In this document: positions 33,476-40,178 of the stretch, one piece after another | Layout: each line of letters starts with the position of its first letter | How positions within the stretch are numbered: the stretch's first letter is position 1 | Source of the DNA: Myxococcaceae bacterium | Lineage (GTDB): Bacteria > Myxococcota > Myxococcia > Myxococcales > Myxococcaceae | Direction: 5' to 3' | Length of the DNA stretch: 51,625 nucleotides | Assembly (NCBI GenBank): GCA_016926755.1 | Contig: JAFGNZ010000304.1 | Location: forward strand, 1 to 51,625 | Notes under the pieces: model-generated | Databases searched by the model: none | What the model was told of the DNA's origin: nothing | What the model saw: the letters and a program-made list of their open reading frames with translations, nothing else | Position numbers and translations under genes: made by a program

Positions 33476-33748
33476 ATGGCGAAGATCCGAATCCCCACGT
33501 CCCTGCGCAGCTTCACCCGCAACCAGCCAGAGGTGATCGCTGGCGGCGCCACCGTGGGCGAAGTCCTGCGCCAGCTGGAGAAGAGCTTCCCGGGCATCGG
33601 CCCGCGCCTGCTCGACGACAAGGGCGCCGTGCGCCGCTACGTGAACATCTTCCTCAATGATGAGGACATCCGCTTCATGCAGGAGCTGGACACGCCGGTG
33701 AAGGACGCGGACTCCATCACCCTCATCCCGGCCATGGCGGGAGGGTAG
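33476..33748 (+). CDS. MoaD/ThiS/CysO-type ubiquitin-like sulfur carrier
   Basis: 90 residues of beta-grasp fold ending in the exposed Gly-Gly (PAMAGG) that is adenylated and converted to a thiocarboxylate. ThiS, MoaD and CysO share this; the neighbouring JAMM peptidase and the absence of molybdopterin or thiamine genes point to a CysO-like role in cysteine or another sulfur pathway. GGGGAGG lies 11 nt before the ATG. It is followed after 3 bases by the second E1-like gene. Confidence 0.88.
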   Translation: MAKIRIPTSLRSFTRNQPEVIAGGATVGEVLRQLEKSFPGIGPRLLDDKGAVRRYVNIFLNDEDIRFMQELDTPVKDADSITLIPAMAGG

Positions 33749-33751
33749 CCA

Positions 33752-34372
33752 GTGGCGCTGCGCGAGGATCAGATCCTTCGCTACTCGCGGCAGATCCTGC
33801 TCAAGGACGTGGGCGGGCGAGGGCAGGAGGCGCTGCTGGAGGGTGGGGCTCGGCTCGAGGGCTCGGGGCCCGCCGGGCTCACCGCCGCGGCCTATCTCGC
33901 CGCGGGCGGCACGCCGGTGTTGGCTTCGGAGGCGACGCTGGGCCCCGCCGCCGTGGGCTTCCTGGTCTCGGCCGAGGACGTGGGGCGACCGGCGGCCGAG
34001 GTGCTGGGCCGGGTGCTCCCGGAGGTGAACCCGGACGCGGCTCGCACCCCAGGCGGAGGCCGGCTCGCCGAGCTGCCCGCGGCCTGGAATGGCGAGGCGC
34101 CCTGGGTGGCGCTCGGGGGAGACGGGGCTCGGGGGGCGGTGGTGTTCCGCGGGCGCCAGGGGTGTGTGTGGTGCTTCGGCGAGACGGTGCGGACGCTGGG
34201 GCCTCCGCCCACGGGAGTGCTGGGCGTGGCGCTCGGTGCACTGGGGGCACTGGTGTTCCAGCGGCTCCTGCTCGGAATGGGGGAGCAGCTGGGAGGCCGG
34301 AGGCTGGCGGCTCCGGGGCAGGTGGCCGAGCTGGAAGTCCGCCGGTGCGCGAAGTGCAGTGGGCCGCGGTGA
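33752..34372 (+). CDS. Degenerate second E1-like (MoeB-family) protein with arginine-finger helix but no catalytic site
   Basis: 206 residues. The N-terminus LREDQILRYSRQ (residues 3-14) is the MoeB helix carrying the arginine that, in MoeB dimers, reaches into the partner's ATP site. The nucleotide-binding loop is worn to GSGPAG (37-42), the TNLxRQ, Lys and DATD elements are gone, and the crossover segment has no catalytic Cys (PPPTGVLG). Both zinc pairs survive (CVWC 138-141; CAKC 199-202). This pattern suggests a structural partner of the first E1 rather than decay. GTG start with GGGAGGG at 6 nt. Its stop overlaps the JAMM gene start in GTGA. Confidence 0.8.
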   Translation: MALREDQILRYSRQILLKDVGGRGQEALLEGGARLEGSGPAGLTAAAYLAAGGTPVLASEATLGPAAVGFLVSAEDVGRPAAEVLGRVLPEVNPDAARTPGGGRLAELPAAWNGEAPWVALGGDGARGAVVFRGRQGCVWCFGETVRTLGPPPTGVLGVALGALGALVFQRLLLGMGEQLGGRRLAAPGQVAELEVRRCAKCSGPR

Positions 34373-34833
34373 GGAGCGAGCTTCCCGAAGATTTGTCGGA
34401 CATCATCCGACACCTGGAGGCTGCGTACCCTCAGGAAGGCTGCGGCGTGATCCTGCGGGCCGAGCCTGAGGGGCCCTGGCGCATCCGGCCCCTGCTCAAC
34501 GCCTATGATCGTTACCACGCGGCCGATCCGGTGCGCTTTCCTCACACCTCTCGCACCGCCTACCTCTTCGAGCCCCGGGAGTGGCTCGCCCTCAACGAGG
34601 AGGCCGATGCTCGAGGCGAGCGGATTGCGTGTGTGTTTCACTCCCACGTGAATGGATCCGCGGACTTCTCCTCCGAGGATCGCGCCCAGGCCTCGCCTGC
34701 CGGGCAACCGCTACTCCCAGGCGTGTCGTACCTTGTGGTTGCCGTGGAGCAGGGCCGAGCCACCGTTGCGAGGCTTTTTCGGTGGCGTGACGGAGATTTT
34801 CGCGACCATCTGGTTCCACTGGGAGTGGAATGA
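34369..34833 (+). CDS. JAMM/MPN+ zinc metallopeptidase (Mec-like, M67 family)
   Basis: 154 residues with a complete JAMM site: Glu23 (PQEGCG), His91/His93 (HSH), Ser101 and Asp104 in the HSHVNGSADFSSED spacing. Bacterial members cut C-terminal adducts from ubiquitin-like carriers; in mycobacteria the Mec protein releases cysteine from CysO. The GTG at 34369 overlapping the previous stop is preferred over GTGs at 34345 and 34354 because it begins the family-like sequence. It closes the operon with carrier, donor and E1 genes, giving a full make-and-release cycle except the cysteine synthase. Confidence 0.9.
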   Translation: MRSELPEDLSDIIRHLEAAYPQEGCGVILRAEPEGPWRIRPLLNAYDRYHAADPVRFPHTSRTAYLFEPREWLALNEEADARGERIACVFHSHVNGSADFSSEDRAQASPAGQPLLPGVSYLVVAVEQGRATVARLFRWRDGDFRDHLVPLGVE

Positions 34834-34902
34834 AGGAAAAAACCTAATGGGGGCAGGCACTTGGCTGGTTGGCTCCCCCACCTGCGGAAAGGTGTGTGTC
34901 AA

Positions 34903-34932
34903 TTGTCAACCCCTGGGGTTTTCGTCTATAAA
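34903..34932 (+). promoter_or_regulatory. Strong sigma70-type promoter with palindrome in the spacer
   Basis: TTGTCA (34903-34908), an 18-base spacer and TATAAA (34927-34932) sit in an A/T-rich pocket before the APS kinase gene. The spacer holds the perfect inverted repeat aacccc-t-ggggtt (34908-34920), placed where a repressor or other DNA-binding protein could act. This is the clearest housekeeping promoter in the window. The gene starts 73 bases past the -10. Confidence 0.6.
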
Positions 34933-35004
34933 GCGCGCGTCTTTTGATTTGCCGCGCACACACGGAGCGACAACCCGCTTCGAGCGCAGGGAGTTAGCGT
35001 CCTT

Positions 35005-35715
35005 ATGCCCAGCACGACTGGTTTTACGCTCTGGCTGACCGGCATGCACGGTACCGGTAAGAGCACGTATGCCGCCTACATCGCCGCACGGCTTCGTCAG
35101 GTAGGCCGCAATGTGGAGATCCTCGACGAGGGCGAGATCGGCGACGATCTCTGGCAGGGGCTCGGCGACAGCAAGGACGAGCGCTCCACGATCATCCGGC
35201 GCATGGGCTACGTCGCCCAGCTGCTGACGCGCAACAACGTGGCGGTGCTCGTGCCGTGCGTGAGCCCCTACAAGAGCGTGCGCGAGGAGAACCGGCGCGT
35301 CATCAGCAAGTACGTCGAGGTCTACGTCGACTGCCCCACCGAGAAGCTGATCGAGCGGGACACGACGGGCAAGTACAAGAAGGCGCTGAGCGGGGAGATC
35401 CCCAACTTCATCGGCATCACCGAGCCGTACGAGCCGCCCACCTCGCCCGAGGTGACGATCCACTCCGACACGGAGAGCGTGGAGGAGGGCGCGATGAAGA
35501 TCTTCCAGTCGCTGCTGGACCTGGGCCTGGTGACGCCCGAGGAGCTGAAGATCATCACCGGCAAGAAGATGAAGGCGCAGCCGCTGTCCAAGAAGGCGCG
35601 GCAGGCCGAGCCCAAGGCGGACAAGCCGGGCAAGGGCGCCAAGGCCCGTCCCGCGACGCGCGCGGCCCGCGTGGCCAAGCCCGCGGCCCCCAAGAAGGGC
35701 GCGAAGCGCAAGTAG
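35005..35715 (+). CDS. cysC: Adenylylsulfate (APS) kinase-like protein with basic C-terminal tail
   Basis: 236 residues. APS kinases phosphorylate adenylylsulfate to PAPS for sulfate assimilation and sulfation. Walker A is GMHGTGKST (13-21); the family's VYVDCP, ERD...KYKKALSGEI and PYEPP segments follow. The usual LDGD substrate motif reads LDEGE (40-44), so substrate preference may differ. About 45 C-terminal residues are Lys/Ala/Pro-rich (KKAPKKG-like), resembling a histone-tail-type nucleic-acid or partner-binding extension not present in standard CysC. It has its own strong promoter and a terminator, and follows the sulfur-carrier operon. The name cysC is by family; the LDEGE change is a caution. 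Confidence 0.82.
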   Translation: MPSTTGFTLWLTGMHGTGKSTYAAYIAARLRQVGRNVEILDEGEIGDDLWQGLGDSKDERSTIIRRMGYVAQLLTRNNVAVLVPCVSPYKSVREENRRVISKYVEVYVDCPTEKLIERDTTGKYKKALSGEIPNFIGITEPYEPPTSPEVTIHSDTESVEEGAMKIFQSLLDLGLVTPEELKIITGKKMKAQPLSKKARQAEPKADKPGKGAKARPATRAARVAKPAAPKKGAKRK

Positions 35716-35759
35716 ATCCCACCGCCCCTCTGCTCAGGAGGGAGTGTGAAGAGGAAGCC

Positions 35760-35794
35760 AGGGCCCCCGGGTTGCGCGTGCAATCGGGGGCCCT
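35760..35794 (+). terminator. Rho-independent terminator of the APS kinase gene
   Basis: agggcccccg (35760-35769) pairs perfectly with cgggggccct (35785-35794); the 15-base loop can form a further ttgc/gcaa pair. A T-rich tail (ttcctttt-like) follows. The larE ribosome binding site begins 7 bases later. Confidence 0.75.
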
Positions 35795-35812
35795 TTCCTT
35801 TAGGAGAACGCC

Positions 35813-36703
35813 ATGCTGAGCCCCGAGCGGATCCAGGCCCTGTGCGACTCCTCCCGCCCCAAGCTGGAGGCGATGCGCGCGGCGATCCGGGCGCACGGCT
35901 CGGCGCTGGTGGCGTTCTCCGGCGGGGTGGACTCCACGTTCGTGCTGAAGATCGCCGTGGAGGAGCTGGGCGAGCGGGCGCTGGCCGTCACCGCGCTGTC
36001 GGCCTCGGTGGCGCCGGAGGAGGAGCGGGAGGCGCGCGAGCTGGCGGCCCGCTTCGGCGCCCGGCACGAGGTGCTGACGAGCAACGAGCTGGCCAACCCC
36101 CAGTACGCGGCCAACCCCACCAACCGCTGCTACTTCTGCAAGACGGAGCTGTACGAGCTGTGTGAGGCCCGCCGCCAGGCGCTGGGCTACGCGGTGGTGC
36201 TGGACGGCTTCAACGCGGATGACTTCCAGGATCACCGGCCGGGACACAAGGCCGCCAGGGAGCACCAGGTGCAGTCGCCGCTGGCGCAGGCGGGGCTCAC
36301 CAAGGAGGAGATCCGCGCGTGGAGCCATCAGCTCGGGCTGCCCACGTGGGACAAGCCGCAGATGGCGTGTCTGGCCTCGCGGATTCCGTACGGCACCTCG
36401 GTGACGCGGGAGCGGCTGTTCCAGATCGCCCGCGCGGAGTCGGAGCTGCGCCGGCTGGGCTTCCGGCAGTTCCGTGTGCGCTACCACCACGAGGTGGCGC
36501 GCCTCGAGCTGGCGGCGGAGGAGTACGAGCGCTTCCTGTCGGCCGACGTGCGCCAGCAGATCAACACGGCGCTCAAGGCGCTGGGCTTCCAGTTCGTCGC
36601 GGTGGACCTCGAGCCGTTCCGCTCGGGCCGGATGAACGAGGCGGCGGGCGTGGTGAAGCCGGCGGCGCCCTCGCAGGGCTTCGCGCTGCCCGTGGTGAGC
36701 TGA
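35813..36703 (+). CDS. larE: LarE-type ATP-dependent sulfur transferase
   Basis: 296 residues of a PP-loop enzyme: SGGVDST (36-42) adenylates a substrate carboxylate, then sulfur is delivered. LarE makes the pincer (NPN) nickel cofactor for lactate racemase and related enzymes by sacrificing sulfur. Here Cys106, Cys109 (RCYFCK) and Cys186 (MACLASR) are all present, the three-Cys set associated in some LarE proteins with an iron-sulfur cluster. No larB, larC or lactate-racemase gene is in the window, so the partner genes are elsewhere or the role differs. AGGAG 6 nt before the ATG. Location after sulfur genes fits. Confidence 0.88.
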   Translation: MLSPERIQALCDSSRPKLEAMRAAIRAHGSALVAFSGGVDSTFVLKIAVEELGERALAVTALSASVAPEEEREARELAARFGARHEVLTSNELANPQYAANPTNRCYFCKTELYELCEARRQALGYAVVLDGFNADDFQDHRPGHKAAREHQVQSPLAQAGLTKEEIRAWSHQLGLPTWDKPQMACLASRIPYGTSVTRERLFQIARAESELRRLGFRQFRVRYHHEVARLELAAEEYERFLSADVRQQINTALKALGFQFVAVDLEPFRSGRMNEAAGVVKPAAPSQGFALPVVS

Positions 36704-36710
36704 CGCCGGC

Positions 36711-37217
36711 GTGCGGACGGTGCTCCTGAGCCTGCTGCTCGCGGCGCCCACGCTCGCCCGCGCCCAGTACTACGAAGAGCACCGCGCGCTGAGCCTGCTG
36801 GGCGGCCCCGGGCTGGGCTACACCAGCGCCATCCGCGGGGAGGAGGCGGAGACCGGGCTCGGCCTGCTGATCGACGTGGGCGCCAGCCTGACGGTGGGCT
36901 ACGACCAGGACGAGCTCTTCCTCGCGGCGCGCGGCGTGGTGGGCAAGGCGGGTGGGGAAGGGGTGCTGCTGGGCGGCTTCCGCAGCTCCTTCGGCCACGA
37001 GGACTGGCAGACCTTCTTCGAGCTGGGCGCGGCCGCGCGGCTGTTTTCTGGGACGTGGCTGGGGCCTCGCATAGGGTTCGGCCTGCGCCACACGCTGTCG
37101 GATCGCCTCTCCTGGTATGGGGGGTTGGGGCTGTCGCTCGGCTTCGGATCAGGCATGCGCGCGGACGCAGAGGCATTCACCGGCCTCCAGTGGAGCTTCC
37201 CGATCAGCGCCCGGTGA
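36711..37217 (+). CDS. Small exported beta-barrel-like protein, function unknown
   Basis: 168 residues with a Sec signal peptide (LLSLLLAAPTLARA, cleavage near residue 18) and about eight amphipathic strand-like stretches with Gly and aromatic ends (GPGLGYTSAI, ASLTVGYDQDELFLAARG, TWLGPRIGFGLRHTL, WYGGLGLSLGFG), consistent with a small outer-membrane barrel. GTG start 7 bases after the larE stop with no visible ribosome binding site, so translation may depend on larE. A run of eight T follows the stop. Confidence 0.65.
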   Translation: MRTVLLSLLLAAPTLARAQYYEEHRALSLLGGPGLGYTSAIRGEEAETGLGLLIDVGASLTVGYDQDELFLAARGVVGKAGGEGVLLGGFRSSFGHEDWQTFFELGAAARLFSGTWLGPRIGFGLRHTLSDRLSWYGGLGLSLGFGSGMRADAEAFTGLQWSFPISAR

Positions 37218-37280
37218 GTGTTTTTTTTGCGATCCGAGAGTCCTGTGCGATTGTGTGCGCAACTGTAGGAGGTTCCGCAC

Positions 37281-37445
37281 TTGGACACACATCCCCGCCT
37301 CACCTCGGTGGTCTTCCGTCTCTCCCGCGAGAAGCTGGACGCGCTCAAGGATCTGTCGCGCAGCACGCGCATCCGCCAGAGCGAGTACCTGCGCGAGGCG
37401 ATCTCGGACCTGCTGGTGAAGTACGAGGATCGGCTCGTCGATTGA
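37281..37445 (+). CDS. Small ribbon-helix-helix DNA-binding protein (TTG start)
   Basis: 54 residues. AGGAGG (37267-37272) lies 8 nt before a TTG, which decides the start. The sequence TSVVFRLSREKLDALKDL then RIRQSEYLREAISDLL fits a ribbon-helix-helix (CopG/Arc-type) fold: a short strand, helix, turn with Arg-Gln-Ser, second helix. Such proteins bind DNA as dimers through the strand. Upstream (37218-37280) an oligo-T and A/T-rich stretch could hold its promoter. It ends 6 bases before the convergent truA stop. The targets are unknown; autoregulation is common in the family. Confidence 0.8.
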   Translation: MDTHPRLTSVVFRLSREKLDALKDLSRSTRIRQSEYLREAISDLLVKYEDRLVD

Positions 37446-37451
37446 CGGGCC

Positions 37452-38297
37452 TCAGCCGCCCGGCGCCGAGAGGAAGGGTGGCCCCTCCGGGAGACCGGGG
37501 GGCGCGGCCCGCTCGGCGGGGGTGAAGGGATCCAGCTCCGAGGGGTAGCGCACCTCCCAGAGCACGAGCCCCGCCGCCGGGGCCTTGAGCCCGGCGATCC
37601 GCGCTCCCGACTCGAGCGCGGCCCGCCAGCGCTCCTCGGGCAGGCCCCCCGCGGCGGTGAGGAGCGCGGAGCCCACGAGGTAGCGCACCTGGTAGCGCGC
37701 GAAGGCATCTCCGCGCAGGGTGAGCTCGAACAGCCCCCCTCCCAGCTCGTGCAGCGTGGCGGACTCCAGCGTCCGCGGCTTGCGCAGGCTGGAGCTCTCG
37801 TGAAAGGCGACGAAGTCCCGCTGGCCCACGGCCATGCCCAGCAGCTCCGCGAGCCGCTCCGGGCGGATCTCATGCGGCGCGAGCCGGGGCTCTCGGGCCG
37901 CTTCCAGCACATACGGCTGCCAGGCGGGCGCCACCGTGCCGCCGAGCTGCACCCGGTAGCGGTACGTCTTTCCCACCGCGCTCCACTGGGCGTGAAAGGA
38001 GCGGTGCGGCCGGCGGGCCACGCACAGGCCCAGCTCCGGCGGCAGGCGGGAGGCCAGGCGGGCGACGAGCGCCTCGGGGGTGTCCTGGGGGGCCTGCCTC
38101 AAGCTCACCACCTGCATGCGCGCGTGGACGCCCTTGTCCGTGCGCCCGGCGGGCATCACCCCCATCGAGGGAACGCCCGCCTCGCGCAGCCCCTGCTCCA
38201 GCACCTCCTGGACGGTAGGCCCCTCGGCCTGGCGCTGGAAACCTCGGAAGTTTCCGCCGCGGTACCAGATCCACAGTGCGATGGGAATGCGCGTCAA
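37452..38297 (-). CDS. truA: tRNA pseudouridine synthase A
   Basis: 281 residues; converts uridines 38-40 of tRNA anticodon arms to pseudouridine. Catalytic Asp54 sits in AGRTDKGVHA (50-59); WYRGGNFRGFQRQ near the N-terminus and an FVAFHESSSL stretch (about 159-168) are family features. An in-frame stop lies just three codons upstream, so the TTG at 38297 is the first possible start; no ribosome binding site is evident. It is divergent from the GYF/AgmX gene with 62 bases between starts and convergent with the RHH gene. Confidence 0.93.
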   Translation of the reverse strand: MTRIPIALWIWYRGGNFRGFQRQAEGPTVQEVLEQGLREAGVPSMGVMPAGRTDKGVHARMQVVSLRQAPQDTPEALVARLASRLPPELGLCVARRPHRSFHAQWSAVGKTYRYRVQLGGTVAPAWQPYVLEAAREPRLAPHEIRPERLAELLGMAVGQRDFVAFHESSSLRKPRTLESATLHELGGGLFELTLRGDAFARYQVRYLVGSALLTAAGGLPEERWRAALESGARIAGLKAPAAGLVLWEVRYPSELDPFTPAERAAPPGLPEGPPFLSAPGG

Positions 38298-38359
38298 GGG
38301 GGCTCAGGCCTGGAAGGGGCGTTGCGGTGGGGCGGAGGGACAAGGATACTTCGCCCTGC

Positions 38360-39295
38360 ATGGTGGCCGGACAAGAGCTCAATGAGGAGCTGAGCAATCA
38401 GCAGTGGCTGTTCCGTCAAGGGGATCTCGTCCTGGGGCCTCTGACCGGGCGACAGCTCGTGGAGAAGCTGTACACGGGGGAGCTGACCGCGGACACGCTC
38501 GTGGCGCCTCCGGGCGCGCGGGAGTTCTCGCGCATCGGCGCGGTGGAGGCCTTCAAGGTCCACGTGGCCCGCGCGCAGGCGAAGGCGCGCGTGGACGCGG
38601 AGCAGCGGGCCGAGCGCCAGCGCGTGATGCGCAAGCGGATGATCCTCGGGGGCGTGGCGGCGGCGGTGACGCTGGCGCTGGCGCTGGGGGCGTGGCAGGT
38701 GGCGCGCTGGGCGGCGGTGCACGGGCCCGGCGGCGAGGAGGACGAGTTCGCCGACATCTCCGTGGAGCTGCCCACGATCACCCTGGCCCAGGCGCGCAAG
38801 GAGGAGGAGCTCATCGCCTACCCCACGGGCTCGCGCCCGCCGGACAAGCCGGCCGCCAGCGCGGACGCTCGCCCCAAGCCGCAGCCCGCCGCCGTCTCTT
38901 CGAGCAAGCCCGCCGCTGGGGCGCCCGCCGCCGCGGTGGCCGCTCGGCCGGGGAAGAAGCCGGGCGGTGGCTCCGACGAGCCGGACGGCCTGGACATGGG
39001 CACCGAGTTCGATCAGGACGCCATCAACAAGGTGGTGAAGAACAACCAGAACTCGCTGCGCCGCTGCCTCAAGGAGGAGGCCGAGCGCCGGCCCGGCTTC
39101 GTCGCCCGGATCCCCATCGAGTTCGTCATCGGCAACGATGGGCGGGTCTCCAAGCTCTGGGTGGATCACCCCCAGCTCAAGCAGGGCCCGCTCTACGACT
39201 GCTTCTTCACCGAGCTGAAGAAGTGGCCCTTCAAGCCGTACAAGGGCTCGCTCGCCTCGGTGGGCCTGGCCTTCACCGTGGGTAAGCGGGGCTAG
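38360..39295 (+). CDS. GYF-domain, single-TM protein with AgmX/PglI C-terminal (TonB-like) domain
   Basis: 311 residues. The N-terminal GYF_2-like domain (QWLFRQG...LGPLTGRQL, about 15-60) faces the cytosol, one transmembrane helix is near 94-117, a Pro/Ala/Lys linker spans about 150-210 in the periplasm, and the last 100 residues (NNQNSLRRCLKEE, IPIEFVIGNDGRV, DCFFTELKKWPFK) match the AgmX/PglI C-terminal domain. AgmX and PglI are gliding-motility or polarity proteins in Myxococcus, and the C-domain resembles TonB. This protein may couple cytosolic binding to an envelope partner. The ATG follows AAGGA at 13 nt. A hairpin follows its stop. Confidence 0.8.
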   Translation: MVAGQELNEELSNQQWLFRQGDLVLGPLTGRQLVEKLYTGELTADTLVAPPGAREFSRIGAVEAFKVHVARAQAKARVDAEQRAERQRVMRKRMILGGVAAAVTLALALGAWQVARWAAVHGPGGEEDEFADISVELPTITLAQARKEEELIAYPTGSRPPDKPAASADARPKPQPAAVSSSKPAAGAPAAAVAARPGKKPGGGSDEPDGLDMGTEFDQDAINKVVKNNQNSLRRCLKEEAERRPGFVARIPIEFVIGNDGRVSKLWVDHPQLKQGPLYDCFFTELKKWPFKPYKGSLASVGLAFTVGKRG

Positions 39296-39318
39296 GGCCG
39301 GTTTTTCCTTCCCGGCCC
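39295..39318 (+). terminator. Hairpin after the GYF/AgmX gene
   Basis: gggccgg (39295-39301) pairs with ccggccc (39312-39318) around a T-rich 10-base loop (tttttccttc). It overlaps the last base of the gene. T-runs lie in the loop rather than after the stem, so it is a weak candidate. Confidence 0.35.
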
Positions 39319-39347
39319 CGGCCGCCTGAGCGATACACACGGCCGCC

Positions 39348-39980
39348 ATGCCCACCGCCGTAGAAGCCGATCTCCAGAAGAAGGCCCAGTCCGTCCCGCC
39401 GGGCACGTTCCGGCACACCGTCCTGCTGGCGGCCAAGCGCTTCAAGTCCTCCTGGGCCGAGCTGGGCAAGCTGCTCGTCCAGGTCCGGGACGAGGCGCAG
39501 TACGAGCAGTGGGGCTATGAGTCCTTCGAGGCCTACTGCCTCAAGGAGCTCCACATCCGGAAGAACACGGCGCTCAAGCTGACGCGCTCGTTCAGCTTCC
39601 TGGCCCGGCACGAGCCCGCCGAGGTCCTCAAGGAGGAGGACTTCCCCCAGCGCGCGCCGGCCTTCGAGGTGGTGGAGGTGCTCGCGGACGCCGCGGAGCG
39701 GGGGCAGCTCTCCCCCTCGGAGTACCGTTCACTGCGAGACAGCATCTGGAACCCGGAGAAGCCCTCCACGGAGATCAAGAAGGAGCTCACCGAGCGCTTC
39801 CCCCGGCCGCCGCCGGAGCCGGCCCCGGAGAGCCTGCAGCTGCGCAGGCTGGCCCAGGCGGCGCGCAAGCTCGCCAGTGAGCTTTCGGGCTGCCGACGGG
39901 TCCCCTCCGCCATCGCTGAGCGGGCCTCCGCGCTGGCCGAGGAGGTAGAGGAGCTCGCGGCGAGCGTGACGAACGCTTGA
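39348..39980 (+). CDS. Conserved protein of unknown function, helical
   Basis: 210 residues without a recognised domain. It is almost all helical. Segment LLAAKRFKSSWAELGKLL and the following WGYESFEAYCLKELHIRKNTALKLTRSF resemble the helices of the DNA-binding HTH seen in KorB/ParB-like and phage adaptor proteins, so DNA binding is possible. Pro-rich linker about residues 150-165; C-terminal coiled-coil-like helices. ATG start. It stands alone between a hairpin and clpX. No ribosome binding site of note; coding bias is normal. Confidence 0.7.
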   Translation: MPTAVEADLQKKAQSVPPGTFRHTVLLAAKRFKSSWAELGKLLVQVRDEAQYEQWGYESFEAYCLKELHIRKNTALKLTRSFSFLARHEPAEVLKEEDFPQRAPAFEVVEVLADAAERGQLSPSEYRSLRDSIWNPEKPSTEIKKELTERFPRPPPEPAPESLQLRRLAQAARKLASELSGCRRVPSAIAERASALAEEVEELAASVTNA

Positions 39981-40070
39981 GCGACTGTTATCGAACGCTG
40001 ACCTGGACCGCGGATGTGGGTCCGACAGAGGGAATCCGTCGTTGGACTTCCTGCGAGTCGGGCGCGGGCC

Positions 40071-40154
40071 TATATTTTGGCGAGGACGGCTGTTCGAGAC
40101 GTGGGCGGCCGGTCGAGCGGGTGTGTGGCGGTGATGTAGGCTCCGGTTAACCGG
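40071..40154 (+). promoter_or_regulatory. clpX upstream region: A/T-rich -10 candidate and perfect palindrome
   Basis: In the 198 bases before clpX, TATATT (40071-40076) is a possible -10 element, with TTCCTG (40048-40053) at 17 bases as a poor -35. Farther down, ccggttaaccgg (40143-40154) is a perfect 12-base palindrome 24 bases before the GTG, between promoter and ribosome binding site; it could be an operator. Confidence 0.4.
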
Positions 40155-40178
40155 GGTCGGCGAACTCGGAGGCTTGCA

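Noticed and set aside
32509-34833. Bacterial ubiquitin-like (Bil-type) antiphage operon
   Set aside because: There is no E2-like protein and a TusA-like gene is included; the carrier is MoaD/ThiS-like, so sulfur metabolism fits better.
37218-37235. Oligo-T run as a terminator
   Set aside because: No stable GC stem immediately precedes the T-run.
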